From positions 1 to 26,590 of the forward strand of contig JAEZJW010000058.1 of the NCBI GenBank assembly GCA_023415595.1: a stretch of DNA of 26,590 nt. Reading direction: 5' to 3'. The stretch comes from Bacillota bacterium. GTDB lineage: Bacteria; Bacillota; Clostridia; Lachnospirales; Lachnospiraceae. The notes below the pieces were generated by a model that saw only the letters and a list, made by a program, of their open reading frames with translations, was not told where the DNA came from and ran no database searches. The first letter of the stretch is position 1. Each line of letters starts with the position of its first letter. Shown piece by piece: positions 23,911 to 26,590 of this stretch. A program made the translations under genes and the position numbers.

Positions 23911-23992
23911 AATCTATAATCAAATATCTGCCGGTGTATATGAAGGAACTAAATCACATATCAATGAAGTACTTTTGAATAAAGGGGTGCTA

Positions 23993-26413
23993 ATGAGAAA
24001 AACTACTTTGCCAAGTTCAATCCTACGAATTATATGTCTATTACCATGCCTGCTGCTGTTTGGTATCAGCAGTATGAAACAGTATGCATCTGCAGGAAGC
24101 CCGGAAGAAAAAAATGTCTTAATCATTAATTCCTATCAGAATGGACTGAGCTGGACGGATAACGAAGAAGAGGGAATTATTGAGACTCTTCAGTCTGCTG
24201 ATACGAAAAGCTCCATTTATATCGAATATATGGATTGGAAGAACTATCCTACCGAAGAGAATCTGGAGTTATTCTATACTAATTTATGCTATAAGTATTC
24301 TAAGAAGCATTTGGATACCATTATCACAACAGATGACTCTGCTTTGAAATTCGCATTGAATCACAGAGAAACTTTATTTCCTGATACCCCAATCGTATTT
24401 TGCGGTGTCAATGAAAGTGGTGTGCAGGAGTTATTAGAAGGTACTGCTAATGTGACTGGGGTTGTAGAGAGTGTTGATGTAGAGAAAACAATTGAAGCTG
24501 CACTGAAAATAAATCCGGTCCTGAAGGAAATAGCAGTAGTTTTCGATAATACGGAAAGTGGTATTTCAACAGGGGAAATCGCAATTAAGGATATAAACAG
24601 GGTTGCACCCGAGGTTAAGGTTACGCCGCTGAATGATGGAACCTACAACGATATCCTGCATCAGATTGAATTACTTGAATCGTATAGTGCGGTACTGATC
24701 ACTACCTATTATGTGGATGATGAAGGTGTCGTTGTTGGCTTTGAGGATTTTAGTGAATTGATCAGCCAGAGGAGTCCGGTACCGGTTTATCATCTGTATG
24801 ATTTCGGAATGAACCATGGAGCCATTGGTGGCAGCATGTTAAGCGGTAAGCTGCAGGGAGAGAAGGCAGCAGAGCTGGCCATAAAGATCTTACAGGGAAC
24901 TGAGATTAATGATATTCCGATCGTGAAAGAAAAGACGACCGGATATCTGTTTGATTATAAACAAATGCAGCGTTTCTCTGTCCCTGAAAACAGATTGCCG
25001 AAGAACAGCCAGATACTAAATAAGCCTTTTTCCTTTTTTGAGGCCTACAGAGACCTTGTTGTTACTACCCTGCTTATTATCCTAGCCTTAGTTTCGTTCA
25101 TATTAATTCTTTTATATTATCTTAGGAAAATCAGCAGAATGAAAAAGAAATTATATGACAGTAATATAGAGCTGAAGAATCTATATGAAGACTTGACTGC
25201 ATCGGATGAGGAACTGCGACAGCAATTTGATGAATTGACCCTTATGCAGAATAACCTGATGGCCAGCGAGGAACGATATGCTCAGCTATTTGACAGAATG
25301 CTCAACGGCTTTATCGTATTCGACCCAATCCTTAATAGAAATAATCGACTGGTGGATGTACGATTTATTAATGTGAATGCCAGCTTTGAACAGCAGACCC
25401 AGCTAAAAAAAGAGAACATCCTGGGGAAAAACTCGAATCAGGTTCTGCCGGTACAAGCCAGGGATTTAGAAAAGCTGGAACAGGTATTGAATTCAGGGAA
25501 GGCCTTAAGGTTCGAAACATATTTCCCGGATAATAAGATGTATTTCCTGATAAATGCATTTCGGGTAGATAACAATCAATTAGGTTTGGTAATGGAAAAT
25601 ATCACCGAATATAAAAATGCGATTGAAGAGATCGGTAAATTAAATACAGAACTGGAACAAAGGGTCATTCATCGGACCCACGATCTGCAGCAGGCGATGC
25701 AGGAGCTGGAGGCATTTGCTTATACTGTTTCCCATGATCTGAAATCACCGTTAAGGGCAGTGGACGGTTACAGTAAAATAATACTTGAGGATTATCAGGA
25801 GGAGCTTTCGGGAGATGTTTCCGATATGCTGTCCCATATCAGGAATATCTGTTCTGAGATGATAGATATGATCAATAAGCTGCTGCAATATTCCACCACC
25901 TCCAGAAAGGAATTACAGCTGGAGACGATTGACTGCAATGAAGCCTTTGCTGCCAGCTTCCACGAAATAAAGTACTCTGTTCCTAACCGGCGGATTGAAT
26001 TTAAGGTTGAAACAGGATTACCTACTGTATTAGCTGACAGGATAATGCTAAAACAGGTGTTAAATAATATATTTTCAAATGCCGTTAAGTTTACCAGGAA
26101 CCGTGAGATTGCTTATATTGTTGCAGGGGCGGCCATAACGGAAGAGGAATATGTATTTTACGTGAAGGATAATGGGATTGGTTTTGATATGGACTATTCC
26201 GGGAAATTATTCGGGTTATTTCAACGGTTACATACCACTGATGAATTCGAGGGCAGTGGGATCGGTTTAATTACGATGAAGAAAATCATTGAAAAACATG
26301 GCGGCAGAGTTTGGATCGAAGGGGAGCTAAATAAAGGTGCCACAGTTTATTTTACGTTACCGAACAGAAATGGTCATGAGATGAAGGGTATTCAGGGTGA
26401 TTGTGTTGTATAA
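23993..26413 (+). CDS. Sensor histidine kinase with extracytoplasmic ABC-substrate-binding-like domain and PAS
   Basis: An 806-aa kinase from the ATG at 23993 (AAGGGG five bases upstream). An N-terminal signal/anchor (1-35) leads to an extracytoplasmic domain (about 40-335) like PF04392 ABC substrate-binding proteins (NVLIINSYQNGLSW; TIITTDDSAL; VFCGVNE). A membrane helix at about 353-376 and a coiled coil follow, then a PAS domain (about 427-545), HisKA with His581 in VSHDLKSPLRAV, and a HATPase with NNIFSNAVKFT, DNGIGFD and GSGIGL motifs. It probably senses a ligand outside the cell and phosphorylates the overlapping response regulator. Ligand unknown; a sugar or aromatic acid is suggested by location only. 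Confidence 0.9.
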   Translation: MRKTTLPSSILRIICLLPCLLLFGISSMKQYASAGSPEEKNVLIINSYQNGLSWTDNEEEGIIETLQSADTKSSIYIEYMDWKNYPTEENLELFYTNLCYKYSKKHLDTIITTDDSALKFALNHRETLFPDTPIVFCGVNESGVQELLEGTANVTGVVESVDVEKTIEAALKINPVLKEIAVVFDNTESGISTGEIAIKDINRVAPEVKVTPLNDGTYNDILHQIELLESYSAVLITTYYVDDEGVVVGFEDFSELISQRSPVPVYHLYDFGMNHGAIGGSMLSGKLQGEKAAELAIKILQGTEINDIPIVKEKTTGYLFDYKQMQRFSVPENRLPKNSQILNKPFSFFEAYRDLVVTTLLIILALVSFILILLYYLRKISRMKKKLYDSNIELKNLYEDLTASDEELRQQFDELTLMQNNLMASEERYAQLFDRMLNGFIVFDPILNRNNRLVDVRFINVNASFEQQTQLKKENILGKNSNQVLPVQARDLEKLEQVLNSGKALRFETYFPDNKMYFLINAFRVDNNQLGLVMENITEYKNAIEEIGKLNTELEQRVIHRTHDLQQAMQELEAFAYTVSHDLKSPLRAVDGYSKIILEDYQEELSGDVSDMLSHIRNICSEMIDMINKLLQYSTTSRKELQLETIDCNEAFAASFHEIKYSVPNRRIEFKVETGLPTVLADRIMLKQVLNNIFSNAVKFTRNREIAYIVAGAAITEEEYVFYVKDNGIGFDMDYSGKLFGLFQRLHTTDEFEGSGIGLITMKKIIEKHGGRVWIEGELNKGATVYFTLPNRNGHEMKGIQGDCVV

Positions 26414-26590
26414 GGTTATGATCGTAGATGATAGGGATATTGTCAGAACAGAGCTGAAAAGACTTAAAATATGGGGGGAGTCATCGGGCTTTTCCATCAG
26501 CGACGAGGCACAGAATGGGCAGGAGGCACTGGACAAACTGGAGCATAACCCGGCAGATCTTGTAATTACCGACATTAGAATGCCTAAGGT
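26406..26590 (+). CDS. Response regulator, N-terminal receiver part (gene runs off the window)
   Basis: Open to the window end; 61 codons visible. The best start is TTG at 26406, eight bases after AGGG, giving MYKVMIVDDRD; GTG at 26403 is alternative. It overlaps the kinase gene by 8 bases. The acidic pair in VDD and the phospho-acceptor Asp in VITDIRMPK identify a CheY-like receiver. The IVRTELKRLKIW start is typical of YesN-type regulators with an AraC output domain, but that part is not in the window. Confidence 0.85.
   Translation, partial: MYKVMIVDDRDIVRTELKRLKIWGESSGFSISDEAQNGQEALDKLEHNPADLVITDIRMPK

Noticed and set aside
23888..23992. Longer N-terminus of the sensor kinase starting at 23888
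   Set aside because: The extra 35 residues lie in the apparent promoter, precede the signal-anchor segment and lack a ribosome site; the ATG at 23993 has all three in order.

Overview
The window looks like a piece of a Firmicutes chromosome, most likely a plant-fibre-degrading Lachnospiraceae (Lachnoclostridium/Anaerocolumna type). The basis is moderate GC, AGGAGG-type ribosome sites, TTGACA/TATAAT promoters, TTG and GTG starts, the regulator types (LytTR, AraC, LacI) and the dense set of glycoside hydrolases for plant hemicellulose side chains. The genus call is an inference. I see no transposase, phage gene, CRISPR array, tRNA or rRNA.

Layout. 1-1338: 3' part of a GH36 alpha-galactosidase with a strong terminator. 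1534-4486: a regulatory island, with a hypothetical gene, a GHKL histidine kinase and LytTR response regulator on the minus strand, and a divergent small LemA-like membrane protein; similar repeat/promoter arrangements lie upstream of both flanking genes. 4570-8428: a GH127 beta-L-arabinofuranosidase (minus) divergent from two tandem AraC-type regulators. 8491-11127: a GH27 alpha-galactosidase (minus) translationally coupled to a small CxxC protein, divergent from a LacI-type regulator. 11128-11491: a 364-base gap with a nested inverted repeat and a strong promoter. 11492-16928: type-B carboxylesterase, GH95 and GH51, ending at a terminator. 17099-21342: MFS permease, second LacI regulator, and a secreted CBM9-linker-CE1 esterase; the permease and esterase genes carry near-identical operators next to near-consensus promoters. 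21532-23737: cytoplasmic CE1-like esterase and GH43 (+C-terminal beta-sandwich). 23993-end: a sensor kinase with an extracytoplasmic ABC-binding-protein-like domain, overlapping a response regulator cut by the window end.

How it fits together. Apart from the CBM9 esterase and the sensor kinase input domain, the enzymes lack signal peptides, so most debranching probably happens in the cytoplasm after import of oligosaccharides by a transporter outside this window. The activities (alpha-D-galactosidases, alpha- and beta-L-arabinofuranosidases, GH95 alpha-L-fucosidase or alpha-L-galactosidase, GH43, and CE1/type-B esterases) suit a decorated, esterified arabinose-rich polymer. Heavily substituted cereal glucuronoarabinoxylan is my favoured substrate; pectic side chains or xyloglucan are alternatives. 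At least five regulatory systems sit among these genes, each apparently controlling a small local set.
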